Source: Pseudalkalibacillus sp045920555 (lineage in GTDB: Bacteria; Bacillota; Bacilli; Bacillales; Fictibacillaceae). Taken from it: a stretch of 64,000 bases of DNA. The notes beneath the pieces were generated by a model that saw nothing but the letters and a program-made list of their open reading frames with translations, did not search any database and was not told the DNA's origin. The position numbers were made by a program, and so were the translations under genes. The stretch is taken from assembly GCF_045920555.1 (NCBI RefSeq), contig NZ_CP174509.1, positions 2,480,001 to 2,544,000 of the forward strand. The letters are read 5' to 3'. Positions 45,636-54,960 of this stretch are shown here, in pieces; position 1 is the first letter of the stretch, and each line of letters opens with the position of its first letter.

Positions 45636-45872
45636 ATGATTCCCGAAAAAGAGGTCTCAAAGATGAATCCCGAAAAAGAAGTTTTAAAATGGATTGAAGA
45701 AAACTTTTCATATAATGAGGTGAAAATATATAATTATCCTGCATTAAATTCAGGAAAATGCATCATAGATTCTAAGGATGATTACTTGATTGTTTTCTAT
45801 GATGAAAAAAATGAATTAATTTGTATTTTCTTTAAAGGTTCAGAGGATGACTTGTACTATCATCATATTTAA
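45636..45872 (+). CDS. Hypothetical protein
   Basis: A 78-residue acidic protein (EKEVLKWIEENFSYNEVKIY, LIVFYDEKNELICIFFKGSE). It could start at either of two closely spaced Met codons; GAGG lies before ATG 45636. Sequence suggests a small alpha/beta fold. No family recognised and no operon partner. Confidence 0.5.
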   Translation: MIPEKEVSKMNPEKEVLKWIEENFSYNEVKIYNYPALNSGKCIIDSKDDYLIVFYDEKNELICIFFKGSEDDLYYHHI

Positions 45873-46337
45873 CTTCATTATAAAATCAATAGTAAAGGTT
45901 CTTATGTTAACACCATAAAAATCCCCTCCGCAAATTTTTTCTACAGTCTAATAGAAGGGAATAATACCATTGTTCTGGGGTTATCTTTTGTAATCCAACG
46001 ATACCTGAGGAATTGTATTAGTCCATAAAATCTTCTACTTTCTTTTTAATTCTCCTACAGTTCTTACCACTGGATGTATCCAGTTTATCCTTCATATGGT
46101 CAAAGAATGATCCCATACGGAAAATTATCCATACAGTATCCTTTCCGCGAAAAACACACACTCTGAGTTTCGACTTAAGGTCAAAGATAACTTACACCGT
46201 TTATCCTTAATACTTAATTCAGAGATGTAAACTCCTTAAATTTTATGGTGTTTCTAAGTTTCAGGCCGAACACCGATGTGTTTTTGTGGTCATTTATAAC
46301 AAAAACTCCATACATATTGGATGGGTATATTTGGAAC
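45873..46337. other. Intergenic region upstream of the spoVA operon
   Basis: A short minus-strand open frame (about 46018-46130; FFDHMKDKLDTSSGKNCRRI) lacks a ribosome binding site and looks like a remnant. No other feature seen before the predicted forespore promoter. Confidence 0.35.
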
Positions 46338-46367
46338 GGATAAGCAGAGTTCCTTTAAAACATCCTA
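46338..46367 (+). promoter_or_regulatory. Predicted sigma-G (forespore) promoter of the spoVA2-type operon
   Basis: GGATA (46338-46342), an 18-base spacer and CATCCTA (46361-46367) resemble the sigma-G consensus GHATR-N18-CATWHTA. The start would be ~46374, about 27 bases before the first start codon. Forespore expression is expected for spoVA genes. Confidence 0.45.
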
Positions 46368-46400
46368 CAATTGCAACAACATAACAAGGAGGCTTCCATC

Positions 46401-46604
46401 ATGACAGTAGCAAACAATTTAAAAACCACTCTTGCAGGATTAAAAAGTGCTCAAGCAAGTCTTGAAACATTTGCACTTGATACGGAGAATCAGCAAGCGA
46501 AGCAGTTGTACCAAAATGCCGCCCAACAAGCCCAGACCATAGTGGATTCATTAAATCCCCGTTTACAAGAAGTTGAACAGGAAGAGCCACAATATAGACA
46601 ATGA
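46401..46604 (+). CDS. DUF1657 protein (first of two in the operon)
   Basis: A 67-residue helical protein from ATG 46401 (AAGGAGG upstream). It contains LKTTLAGLKSAQASLETFAL and ends in EQEEPQYRQ, the DUF1657 pattern. A paralogue follows SpoVAE, and the same domain is fused to the DUF421 protein. It is the first gene of the spoVA2mob-type operon. Function unknown; presence in this operon is linked to spore properties. Confidence 0.82.
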   Translation: MTVANNLKTTLAGLKSAQASLETFALDTENQQAKQLYQNAAQQAQTIVDSLNPRLQEVEQEEPQYRQ

Positions 46605-46677
46605 TCTTTTTGGATTGAAAAGGGTGAGTTATCATCCTTTTCGCATTTACATATCTTTACCTGAAAGGGTGAGCCGT

Positions 46678-47139
46678 ATGGGAAAAACCCAGTTTAAGGT
46701 TATGGTATATCTCCTTTTATCATCTTTCATGATCCTATCTGCTGGATGCAATAACAAAAAAGAGGAAGAAGGAAATAAGAATCACGAATCAATGCAAACT
46801 TACTATGTTGAAAACAAACAAGCCGCTTCCAAAGAAGCACAGGACACCATTGATACTATGTCGGAAATAACAGATGTTAAAGTGGTTAACTCCGAAGAGG
46901 ATATGATTGTAGCCGTAAAACCTAAGCATCTCGAGAGGTTTCAGCTAAAAAGCCTTAAAAAAAGGATCAAAAAGAAACTACAGAAACAAAATCCTGACAT
47001 TAAAGTGATGGTCAGTACAGATCAAAAAATATTTATATTGGTTGATCAGTTAGAAAATAAATTAAATAAAAAAATGGACAGAAAAGACATTGATAAAGAA
47101 ATTAAAAAGATAGAAAAAAAAGCGACGGATGAGGCTTAA
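46678..47139 (+). CDS. YhcN/YlaJ-family sporulation lipoprotein
   Basis: About 153 residues from ATG 46678. The signal peptide ends in the lipobox LSAGC (Cys24). The mature part is Lys/Glu-rich and includes ITDVKVVNSEEDMIVAVKPK and PDIKVMVSTDQKIFILVDQL, the YhcN/YlaJ domain. Such lipoproteins sit in the inner membrane of spores. It is the second gene in spoVA2mob-type operons, as here. Confidence 0.82.
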   Translation: MGKTQFKVMVYLLLSSFMILSAGCNNKKEEEGNKNHESMQTYYVENKQAASKEAQDTIDTMSEITDVKVVNSEEDMIVAVKPKHLERFQLKSLKKRIKKKLQKQNPDIKVMVSTDQKIFILVDQLENKLNKKMDRKDIDKEIKKIEKKATDEA

Positions 47140-47166
47140 AGTAAATCATTGAAGGGAGTCATTATA

Positions 47167-47643
47167 TTGGCTAGCAAAAATAAAGAGTTAACACCGGTTC
47201 AACAACAATATCAACGATTACAGGATAAAAATGAACCAAAAAGACCACTGTTGACCAATTGCATAAAAGCTTTTTTTGTTGGAGGATTTATTTGTTTCGT
47301 GGGGCAGCTGATATCACTCATGTACGTAAATTACTTTAATTTCACAGAACAAAATGTGGGTAATCCTACCGTTGCTACTTTAATTTTCATTTCAATGTTG
47401 TTGACAGGATTTGGTGTTTACGACCGTATGGCGCAGTTCGGAGGTGCTGGAACAGCAGTCCCGGTGACTGGGTTTGGTAATTCGGTTATAGCCGCTGCAA
47501 TCGAACACCGAACAGAAGGATTCGTATTAGGTGTTGGAGGCAATATGTTCAAATTAGCTGGACCGATTATCTTATTCGGTGTATTTTCTGCCTTTGTTAT
47601 TGCAATCATTAAAACCATTGTTATCCAATATGGAGGTCTTTAA
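47167..47643 (+). CDS. spoVAC: Stage V sporulation protein AC
   Basis: About 158 residues from TTG 47167 (GAAGGGAG upstream). Four predicted transmembrane helices; landmarks are FFVGGFICFVGQLISLMYVN, GFGVYDRMAQFGGAGTAVPV and TGFGNSVIAAAIEHRTEGFV. SpoVAC forms the mechanosensitive channel for Ca-dipicolinate in the spore inner membrane. Since this operon carries only AC-AD-AE, it is a paralogous spoVA set, not the housekeeping spoVAA-AF operon. Confidence 0.92.
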   Translation: MASKNKELTPVQQQYQRLQDKNEPKRPLLTNCIKAFFVGGFICFVGQLISLMYVNYFNFTEQNVGNPTVATLIFISMLLTGFGVYDRMAQFGGAGTAVPVTGFGNSVIAAAIEHRTEGFVLGVGGNMFKLAGPIILFGVFSAFVIAIIKTIVIQYGGL

Positions 47644-47644
47644 C

Positions 47645-48658
47645 GTGTTACAGGGGCATCGAACGTGGGTGTTTGAAAATAAGCCGGTAATCATCTCAAC
47701 AGGGACGGTCGGGGGACCTTTTGAAGCGAATGGACGAATTGCTGAGGACTTTGATCTTCTTCATGAAGATTTATGGCTAGGGGAGGATTCTTATGAAAAA
47801 GCTCAAAAAGTGTTGTTTGAAGAATCTTGTCAGAGAGCCATGGAAAAAGCAAACATTCAAAAAGAGGATGTACAATTTATCCTTGCAGGTGATCTCATCA
47901 ATCAAATCACTTGTACAAGTTTTGCCTGTAGGACCTTGGAAGCCCCATATTTAGGATTATTCGGGGCGTGTTCGACCTCAATGGAAGGCCTTGCAATGGG
48001 CGCTTTTATTGTAAATGGAAATGGAGCGAAGTACTTATTGACTGGAACAGCTAGCCATAATGCAGCCGTTGAAAAGCAGTTCCGCTATCCGACGGAGTAT
48101 GGAGGACAAAAACCGCCAACCACCCAGTGGACGGTAACAGGGGCTGGAAGTGCGTTACTAAGTGATCAGGGAGTCGGACCTAATGTAACATCTGCCACGA
48201 TTGGAAAAGTGGTGGATATGGGACTAAGCGATCCATTTAATATGGGTGGAGCAATGGCACCAGCTGCTGTAGATACAATTGAGGCCCATCTACGTGACAG
48301 GGAAATCGATCCTTCCTATTATGATCTTATTGTAACAGGTGATCTAGGATCGATTGGACATCAAATCGCCTTGGACTTACTGGATAAACATGGTTTCTCA
48401 ATAACCGCTGAACAATTCCAGGATTGCGGGATGATGATCTATAGAGAAGGACAACCTGTTCTGGCTGGAGCGAGCGGATGCGCTTGTTCCGCAACAGTTG
48501 TTTATGGACATCTCTTAAATCGAATGAAAAAAGGGGAATTTAAAAAAATGCTTGTTGTGGCTACTGGAGCACTTCTTTCTCCTCTAACTTTTCAACAGAA
48601 TGAAACGATCCCTTGTATCGCTCATGCGGTGTCCATTGAATTTGGAGGTGCAGAATAA
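47645..48658 (+). CDS. spoVAD: Stage V sporulation protein AD
   Basis: About 337 residues, thiolase-like fold, from GTG 47645 with GGAGG upstream (the previous stop is 1 base away). Segments GTVGGPFEANGRIAEDFDLL, YLGLFGACSTSMEGLAMGAF and GASGCACSATVVYGHLLNRM are conserved. SpoVAD binds dipicolinic acid on the inner membrane surface and is essential for DPA uptake into the developing spore. It is full length. Confidence 0.93.
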   Translation: MLQGHRTWVFENKPVIISTGTVGGPFEANGRIAEDFDLLHEDLWLGEDSYEKAQKVLFEESCQRAMEKANIQKEDVQFILAGDLINQITCTSFACRTLEAPYLGLFGACSTSMEGLAMGAFIVNGNGAKYLLTGTASHNAAVEKQFRYPTEYGGQKPPTTQWTVTGAGSALLSDQGVGPNVTSATIGKVVDMGLSDPFNMGGAMAPAAVDTIEAHLRDREIDPSYYDLIVTGDLGSIGHQIALDLLDKHGFSITAEQFQDCGMMIYREGQPVLAGASGCACSATVVYGHLLNRMKKGEFKKMLVVATGALLSPLTFQQNETIPCIAHAVSIEFGGAE

Positions 48659-48659
48659 A

Positions 48660-49013
48660 TTGGCAATCCTTTTTTGGGCTTTTGTGATTGGTGGAGCCAT
48701 ATGTGTAATCGGTCAAATTATGTTTGATGTTTTGAAATTAACCCCTGGACATACTATGACGGTTTTAGTAGTAGCAGGTGCCATTCTCGATGGGATTGGT
48801 CTATATGAGCCATTAATCGATTTTGCGGGGGCAGGGGCGACGGTTCCCATCACTAGCTTCGGCAACGCACTTGTAGACGGGGCGATGGCTGAAGCAGAAA
48901 AACATGGCATTATCGGCGTAATAACGGGTATGTTCAAAGTTACAAGTGCTGGTATCTCTGCAGCTATTATATTTGGATTTATAGGAGCATTACTATTCAA
49001 ACCAAAAGGATAA
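48660..49013 (+). CDS. spoVAE: Stage V sporulation protein AE
   Basis: About 118 residues (SpoVAEb type) from TTG 48660, one base after spoVAD. Three to four transmembrane helices; motifs AFVIGGAICVIGQIMFDVLK and LIDFAGAGATVPITSFGNAL parallel SpoVAC. It completes the DPA channel complex. Confidence 0.92.
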   Translation: MAILFWAFVIGGAICVIGQIMFDVLKLTPGHTMTVLVVAGAILDGIGLYEPLIDFAGAGATVPITSFGNALVDGAMAEAEKHGIIGVITGMFKVTSAGISAAIIFGFIGALLFKPKG

Positions 49014-49026
49014 GGTAGTGTTAACA

Positions 49027-49233
49027 ATGACGGTAGCATCAAATGTTAAACAATGCTTGGCGAGTTTAAAAGGCGCAAAAGAAACACTAAGCAACTTAGC
49101 ACTAAAATCTTCAGACGAACAAGCTAAACGAACGTTTCATGAAAGCATGTTAGAGGTTGAGGAGATCATTTCGGATCTTCAAAAGAGAATCGGACACCTA
49201 GAATTCGAGGAACCACAATATAAAGGAAAATAA
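49027..49233 (+). CDS. DUF1657 protein (second in the operon)
   Basis: A 68-residue protein similar to the one at 46401 (MTVASNVKQCLASLKGAKET; ends FEEPQYKGK). It is placed 13 bases after spoVAE and 18 bases before the DUF421 gene, as in known spoVA2mob operons. Confidence 0.8.
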   Translation: MTVASNVKQCLASLKGAKETLSNLALKSSDEQAKRTFHESMLEVEEIISDLQKRIGHLEFEEPQYKGK

Positions 49234-49251
49234 ATTTCTTAAGGTGATATT

Positions 49252-50115
49252 ATGTTAGATTGGATAGAAATTATTGTACGCTCTTGTATTTTTTTGATCA
49301 TACTCTTTTTAATGACAAAATGGCTGGGCAAGAAACAATTGGCCGAACTATCCTTCTTTGAATACGTGGTTGGAATTACAATCGGAGCTATCGCTGCGGA
49401 AGTGACGATGGGATTGGAACGTCAGATCATTCATGGAATTATAGCGATGTCTATATGGACGTTATTTCCTATTGTAATAGGTTTAATATCTCTAAAGAAT
49501 AAGAATGTACGTAATTTTGTTGAAGGAAACACAACGATTGTCATTAAAGATGGGAAAGTGCTGGAAGATAATTTAAAAAAGGAACGATACTCCATTGATG
49601 AATTGCTTGAAGAACTTAGGAGCAAAGACGTGTTTCAGGTATCTGATGTTGAGTATGCTGTCATTGAGCCAAATGGTAACGTCAGCGTACTCTTAAAAAA
49701 GGAAAATCAGCCTCTTACTGCAAAGGATCTTCAATTAAATGTACCACCTATTAAAGAACCTCAAACCGTTATCATGGATGGGCAAGTTCTTGATGAACCA
49801 CTATCAACCATTGCATTAAACCGGGGTTGGCTCTATGAAGAATTAGAGAAAATTGGGGTGTCTTTTGATAATGTTTTTTTAGGGCAAGTTGATTCATACG
49901 GACAGTTAACAGTAGACCTCTATGATGACAAGATAAAGGTCCCTTCACCTCAAGAAAAACCATTGCTTTTGGCATCATTAAAAAAGTGCCAGGCAGATTT
50001 GGAATTATTTTCTCTTCTCACCGAATCCAATGAAGCAAAGCAGATGTATAATCATAACAGTCAAAAGTTAGATGACATTCTTAATAAACTAACACCGATA
50101 TTAAACGACAGTTAA
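49252..50115 (+). CDS. YetF-like DUF421 membrane protein with C-terminal DUF1657 domain
   Basis: A 287-residue protein: three N-terminal transmembrane helices (about residues 5-23, 31-50, 58-80), the two DUF421 cytoplasmic/extracellular domains (LGKKQLAELSFFEYVVGITI, GLISLKNKNVRNFVEGNTTI, LEDNLKKERYSIDELLEEL), then a DUF1657-like tail (KPLLLASLKKCQADLELFSL...). The fusion ties DUF1657 physically to DUF421. In published heat-resistance islands such YetF-type genes contribute to spore resistance; the mechanism is not settled. Confidence 0.85.
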   Translation: MLDWIEIIVRSCIFLIILFLMTKWLGKKQLAELSFFEYVVGITIGAIAAEVTMGLERQIIHGIIAMSIWTLFPIVIGLISLKNKNVRNFVEGNTTIVIKDGKVLEDNLKKERYSIDELLEELRSKDVFQVSDVEYAVIEPNGNVSVLLKKENQPLTAKDLQLNVPPIKEPQTVIMDGQVLDEPLSTIALNRGWLYEELEKIGVSFDNVFLGQVDSYGQLTVDLYDDKIKVPSPQEKPLLLASLKKCQADLELFSLLTESNEAKQMYNHNSQKLDDILNKLTPILNDS

Positions 50116-50211
50116 AACATACATGTAAACACGAATTAAAAATCGCTTTCTTCAAAAATACAGAATTCTGTCATCGTATAAAGGATGATGTGAATTTATT
50201 AGGTGGTTTTT

Positions 50212-50877
50212 ATGATTTCATTTATAGGTGAATTGGTATTGTTATTTGTCATTGTAACGAGCGCCATTCGATTCATGGGGAAAACGGCATTGGCCCAATT
50301 AAGTCCAATTGATTTGGCAGCTCTCGTTTTCCTTGTCACATTAGCTGTAACTCCGATAAAAGTTGACGGAATAATACAGGCAATCATCGGGATCATATTG
50401 TTGGTTACACTTTATATCCTTTTTTCCAAGTTAAGTTTATTTCAAGCGCTAAACCGTTTGTTTCTAGGCCAACCTTCCATTTTAGTAAAGCATGGGAAAA
50501 TTTCAAAAAGAGAATTGGATAAATCTCGATTCAGCTTGATCGAACTCTTATCAGCAATTCGTATAGCAGGATATCCCAACATCGAAGAAATTGAATATGT
50601 CATCTTAGAGCCTAATGGTGAACTAAGTATTCTACCAAATCATAGTGTTGTAAATGTAACGCCTCAACATCTGAATATTGAAACAGAGTATAAAGGTATT
50701 CCGATCGCAGTTGTTATAGAAGGGAAAATCCAAAGACAAAACTTAAAGAAAATCAATAAAGATGAAAAATGGTTACATAATGAAATCAAAACAAGAGGGG
50801 TTGATTTAAAGGAAATTTTTTATGCCTCAGTTAATGATAAAGATTATTCATTTTATATTGATAAGGGAAAACCTTAA
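50212..50877 (+). CDS. YetF-like DUF421 membrane protein (second)
   Basis: About 221 residues from ATG 50212 (AGGTGG upstream; a GTG at 50203 lies inside it). Three transmembrane helices and the DUF421 domain (FMGKTALAQLSPIDLAALVF, RLFLGQPSILVKHGKISKRE, NIEEIEYVILEPNGELSILP). It lacks the DUF1657 tail of its neighbour. It closes the spoVA2mob-type gene set. Confidence 0.85.
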   Translation: MISFIGELVLLFVIVTSAIRFMGKTALAQLSPIDLAALVFLVTLAVTPIKVDGIIQAIIGIILLVTLYILFSKLSLFQALNRLFLGQPSILVKHGKISKRELDKSRFSLIELLSAIRIAGYPNIEEIEYVILEPNGELSILPNHSVVNVTPQHLNIETEYKGIPIAVVIEGKIQRQNLKKINKDEKWLHNEIKTRGVDLKEIFYASVNDKDYSFYIDKGKP

Positions 50878-50933
50878 TTCATTGGTAATCCCTTTTCAAA
50901 AACTCTAAAATAAAGAGGGCATAATAGCGCTGT

Positions 50934-51050
50934 AATGTTACACCTGCTCACCTAAAAATAGACACGGAGTATAAGGGTATACCCCTGGCAGTTGTTGTAG
51001 AAGGAAAATTACAAAAACAAAATTTATTGGGCAGGATATTTTGCATATTA
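50934..51050 (+). pseudogene. Third DUF421 gene, C-terminal fragment
   Basis: Reads NVTPAHLKIDTEYKGIPLAV and VVEGKLQKQNL, near identical in plan to residues ~160-190 of the preceding DUF421 protein. It has no N-terminus and runs into unrelated sequence. A tandem duplication followed by deletion is the likely origin. Confidence 0.65.
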
Positions 51051-51072
51051 AAGGGTTTAATTCGAAGGAAAA

Positions 51073-51237
51073 ATGCTATGGCACTATATCGCTACTGTTT
51101 CCACCAATTGGATCGTTCCGCAAGGAGATGATTTCTGTTGCCATACACCATCAATCCCAGCATGTAATGCCGATAACCCATCCATGGCGATCATTGGACT
51201 TAAGCATAATGACTTGACCATTAAAAGACGTGATTAA
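51073..51237 (+). CDS. Possible small Cys-containing protein
   Basis: A 54-codon frame from ATG 51073 with GAAGGAAA just upstream. It includes TNWIVPQGDDFCCHTPSIPA and CNADNPSMAIIGLKHND, with three Cys. No family recognised. It directly precedes a strong terminator, so it may be the last gene, or a remnant, of the spoVA operon. Confidence 0.3.
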   Translation: MLWHYIATVSTNWIVPQGDDFCCHTPSIPACNADNPSMAIIGLKHNDLTIKRRD

Positions 51238-51257
51238 ATGATATCTAACTATCCAAC

Positions 51258-51294
51258 AAAAACCGGTTCCCTTCACTTAGAGGGAACCAGTTAA
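51258..51294 (+). terminator. Terminator of the spoVA2-type operon
   Basis: ACCGGTTCCCT pairs with AGAGGGAACCAGT around TCACTT, followed by an AT-rich tail. Confidence 0.75.
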
Positions 51295-51454
51295 ATTATG
51301 TCCGAAATAAAAGGATTTGGGAAATCATCTGCCATATTGTGTTAAATATGGCTTGGATCATACCAATAATTACCTTGAAACCAGTAAATAAAAAATAAAG
51401 GTGATGAACAAAATGTAAAAGTAAAATTCTTTTTAAGATAAAATGGAGGATCAA

Positions 51455-52099
51455 ATGGAAAATCAAGTTTTATATATTGCTCTAGGAGATTCTCTTACTA
51501 AAGGAGTAGGGGCCTCTGCACATGAACGATCGTTTACCGCCAGTTTTTTTCACGGTATCAAACAAACGAAAGATTGCAGGTATATAAATTTAGGTAAATC
51601 AGGACGGAGCAGCGGTGAATTGCTTCAATTACTCACTGATTCCAAGATATGTGATTTATTGAAGAGAGCAACCCATGTTACGATTACAATTGGTGGAAAC
51701 GATATGATACGTGCTTATCAAAATAACTTTAATTTATCGGGAATCATAAGAACGATTCGAACATTAAAACAAAATTTGGAGTACATATTGCAAAGTATAA
51801 CTGATTTGAATCCAGATACCCATATATTTCTTATGGGCCTTTATAATCCTGGCACGTCGGACCACAAATTATATAAGGTAGCCACTCAATTGATTCGAAG
51901 GATAAATAGAATTTATGAAGGAACTGCAACACAATTCGGTGTAAATATTATCATCCCGATGGACTCTTTTTTAAACAAACCTTACCTATTGGCAGACGAA
52001 GTCCATCCCAATGATCAAGGTTACAAGATCATCACTGATTTGTTTTTGGGTAATCAGAGGCTGCAGTACCTGCTTCCAACAAAAGATGACCGTGTTTGA
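51455..52099 (+). CDS. SGNH/GDSL-family hydrolase
   Basis: About 214 residues from ATG 51455 with GGAGG 5 bases upstream. Block I is IALGDSLTKGVGA (catalytic Ser), block III is TITIGGNDM (~75), and the catalytic Asp/His pair is in ADEVHPNDQGYKII (~185). No signal peptide. It is an esterase/lipase or peptidoglycan-acetyl esterase-like enzyme placed just upstream of a glycolipid glycosyltransferase and lgt, suggesting a role in membrane or cell envelope lipids of the spore. Confidence 0.85.
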   Translation: MENQVLYIALGDSLTKGVGASAHERSFTASFFHGIKQTKDCRYINLGKSGRSSGELLQLLTDSKICDLLKRATHVTITIGGNDMIRAYQNNFNLSGIIRTIRTLKQNLEYILQSITDLNPDTHIFLMGLYNPGTSDHKLYKVATQLIRRINRIYEGTATQFGVNIIIPMDSFLNKPYLLADEVHPNDQGYKIITDLFLGNQRLQYLLPTKDDRV

Positions 52100-52152
52100 T
52101 TACTTTTATAATCCATTTAATAGTTGAAAGAATTTTGGTAAGGGTGCAAATT

Positions 52153-53271
52153 ATGAACAAAAAAGTGTTGATACTATCAGAAGCCATTGGTACGGGCCAT
52201 ACAAAAGCTGCAGAAGCGTTAAAGCAAGGTATTTCCCATCTTGCTCCTCCTATCTATACACAGATCATAGAAGTGGGTCAGACACTTCATCCTCTTACCA
52301 CCAAGCTGCTCATTGATTCTTACGTCAATATGATCGTCCTATCTCCTTCATTATGGAGAAAAATCTACCTTTACAAACAAAACAAACCTCTTTCCGATTG
52401 GAGGAAATTTGTCATTCATCAACTATTTCATCGTCAAATTGAAAATCTTCTTGACGAGGAAAACCCTCACCTTATTATCTGTACCCATCCGTTTACCAGC
52501 TCATCTGTATCCCGACTGAAGAAGCAGGGCTATACGTTTACTGTTTGCACGGTAGTGACCGATTTTCATCTTCATGGGGCATAGGTCCATTCTGAGGTTG
52601 ATTATTATCTTGTATCGAATCAGGATATGTATGATCAATTAAGAAATATGGGGATTGAAAAAAATCGAATTGCCGTTACAGGCTTACCTATAAGAGAACG
52701 TTTCTGGTCCAAGAAAAGTAAACTGGAAATGCGAAAAAAATTAAAATTAAAAAATATGCCATCTGTTATGATCATGGGAGGAGGACTGGGGTTAGGTGGA
52801 ATCCAACACCTGGCTGATGCTCTATTGAAATGGAAAGAAAAAATTCAGGTAATCATATGTACCGGGAGTAATGAAACACTTCGAAGTTCCCTTTTAGGAG
52901 ATGAAAGGTTCTATCATCCCCATGTCTATGTGATCGGGTTTGTTGATATCATTGACGAGTGGATGGAGGCAACGGATTTACTTATTACAAAACCGGGTGG
53001 ATTGACCTGTTTTGAAGCATTATCAAAGGGATTGCCTATCTATATCTATCACCCCATACCGGGTCATGAAGAAAGAAATTGCGAATTTTTAGTAAATAAT
53101 CATTTGGCTGTAAAAATGGATGACATCAATCATATCGATACTTTAATCGAAAAATTACTCTTTTCCCCCCAAGAGATCGCGTCTTTGAATCATAGAATGA
53201 AACAATTTCAACAAACAATAGACCCGCTGGCAAGTGCCAAATTCATAGTTGATCTCCTAGGAGATGTTTAG
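52153..53271 (+). pseudogene. MGDG-synthase/UgtP-like glycosyltransferase with an in-frame amber codon
   Basis: ATG 52153 (TAAGGGTG upstream) starts the N-terminal MGDG-synthase domain (LILSEAIGTGHTKAAEALKQ), and the same frame continues after TAG 52582-52584 to 53271 with the nucleotide-sugar domain (VMIMGGGLGLGGIQHL, LLITKPGGLTCFEALSKGLP, HPIPGHEERNCEFLVNN). The stop sits in TDFHLHGA-stop-VHSEVDYY, where the family has Trp (TGG); one G-to-A change explains it. The restored product is ~372 residues, a diacylglycerol glucosyltransferase-type enzyme. Confidence 0.8.
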
Positions 53272-53476
53272 GACAACGATTAGGATTCTTCGAATAAATA
53301 GCTTATGATATCAAAGCAATGATCGCTATTTCTCTATACTTTATGCAATTTCTCATCTATAACGAATATAAAATCGTTTTACGGATAAATTATTATTTGA
53401 TGTTTTTCCCAATTTGTAGTAAGCAAGTATCCGCCTATAACCACGATATCTTCTGAAATAAAATAGGAGTGAAAAT

Positions 53477-54294
53477 ATGAAAACGACACTTGAACCGATT
53501 GACCCGGTTGCGATCGATTTCGGTCCGATCCAAATTTACTGGTATGCTGTTATCATCCTTTCTGGTGCACTTATTGGGCTGTACGAGAAAGCGAACGTCT
53601 CGGTCTATCGAAAGATACTTTTGTTGATCTCGTATTGATTGGGATTCCAATTTCAATCCTATTTGCACGAATCTATTATGTGACTTTCAAATGGGAATAT
53701 TATGCCGAACATCCTGGTAAGATTATCGCTATCAGGGAAGGAGGGCTGGCTATACATGGTGTACTGATCGGTGCAGTGTTGACGCTGGTAGTGTTTGCCA
53801 AGGTACGAGACATCTCTTTTTGGAAACTTGCCGACATTTTGGCACCAAGCCTCATTTTGGCACAGGCAATCGGACGCTGGGGAAACTTTATCAACCAGGA
53901 AGCCCACGGAGGCCCGGTAACGCGGGAATTTCTTGAAAATCTGTATTTGCCCGATTTTATCATCAATCAGATGTACATAGACGGGGTGTATTATCATCCT
54001 ACGTTCTTATACGAGTCTCTTTGGAATTTTGGCGGTTTTACCTTGTTGATGTTACTGCGTCGGGTAAATTTAAGGCGAGGGGAGTTGTTTTTGACATATA
54101 TCATGTACTACTCGTTCGGTCGATTTTTTATTGAAGGAATGAGAACAGACAGCTTGATGCTTACAGAATATTTGCGTATAGCGCAAGTGATTTCCGTCGT
54201 ACTTATCTTTGTAGCGATGCTGATGATCTTGTACCGCAGGAAAAAAGGATATGCTGACATTCGCTATTTCGATATGGCATACGATAACAACTGA
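53477..54294 (+). pseudogene. Extra prolipoprotein diacylglyceryl transferase (lgt), frameshifted
   Basis: ATG 53477 (TAGGAGTG upstream) reads LEPIDPVAIDFGPIQIYWYA and then leaves frame near 53578. The other frame gives ESERLGLSKDTFVDLVLIGI, the catalytic REGGLAIHGVLIGA and GRWGNFINQEAHGG motifs and the rest of the enzyme to 54294. One small indel accounts for the break. Lgt attaches diacylglycerol to lipoprotein cysteines. A second copy next to sporulation lipoprotein genes is unusual. Confidence 0.8.
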
Positions 54295-54696
54295 ATCACC
54301 CGATTACTCAATTACTCAACCGTTTCAACCAGAAGATTTTTATACTTATGGGTGTCCTTACGGTGAAATTCGTTTACGTTTATTCATATTTAATTCCCCG
54401 TTTTTCTCCATTTGTTTTGATTATAACGGGTTTCCTGTTTGAGTTAATACAAAAATCCTAAATAGTTGGTTTTTTAATAAGTATCTATTATTCGGGATAT
54501 AGTTCAGTGGCTGCATTTAGTACTCTTTTTAACTTTCTTTGTTTTTTTCTAGTCCTTTTCATGAGATTTAACGGACTTTTTTATCTCATCATGACCTAGT
54601 ATAATTAAGTAAAAAGGACTCAAAGAGACACTATTTCATTGTCTAGTTAAGTCCTTTAATAACTCTCATTTTTCTGGTAGAAGGTATTAAATATTA
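54295..54696. other. Intergenic region
   Basis: Contains an inverted repeat AAAGGACT ... AGTCCTTT (about 54611-54658) that may be a terminator. No gene seen. Confidence 0.4.
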
Positions 54697-54849
54697 ATGA
54701 TTACAAAAGATAATTATTTTAATAGATCAAACAAGTACATCAAAATGTTTATCTCTGAGTATTTAGGGGTTCTTAAATATAGGGACAGTCTACCAAAAAC
54801 ACGATCTCGGTATTATTACAATTATAAAATAAATTTAGCTGAGTTTTAA
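54697..54849 (+). CDS. Possible 50-residue protein or remnant
   Basis: ATG 54697 has GAAGG about 15 bases upstream. Reads KYIKMFISEYLGVLKYRDSL and PKTRSRYYYNYKINLAEF. The basic, Tyr-rich sequence resembles the N-terminal region of tyrosine recombinase or transposase remnants, without firm assignment. Confidence 0.25.
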   Translation: MITKDNYFNRSNKYIKMFISEYLGVLKYRDSLPKTRSRYYYNYKINLAEF

Positions 54850-54960
54850 AAATCCTTAAATCCCCTCTTCATTCATGAAATTCAATTTCCTTTATTACAT
54901 AGTGTTTTTATACTGAGAGTAACAAAGTGGAAGTTCTCAGACTATGATCATGTCTCGTTG

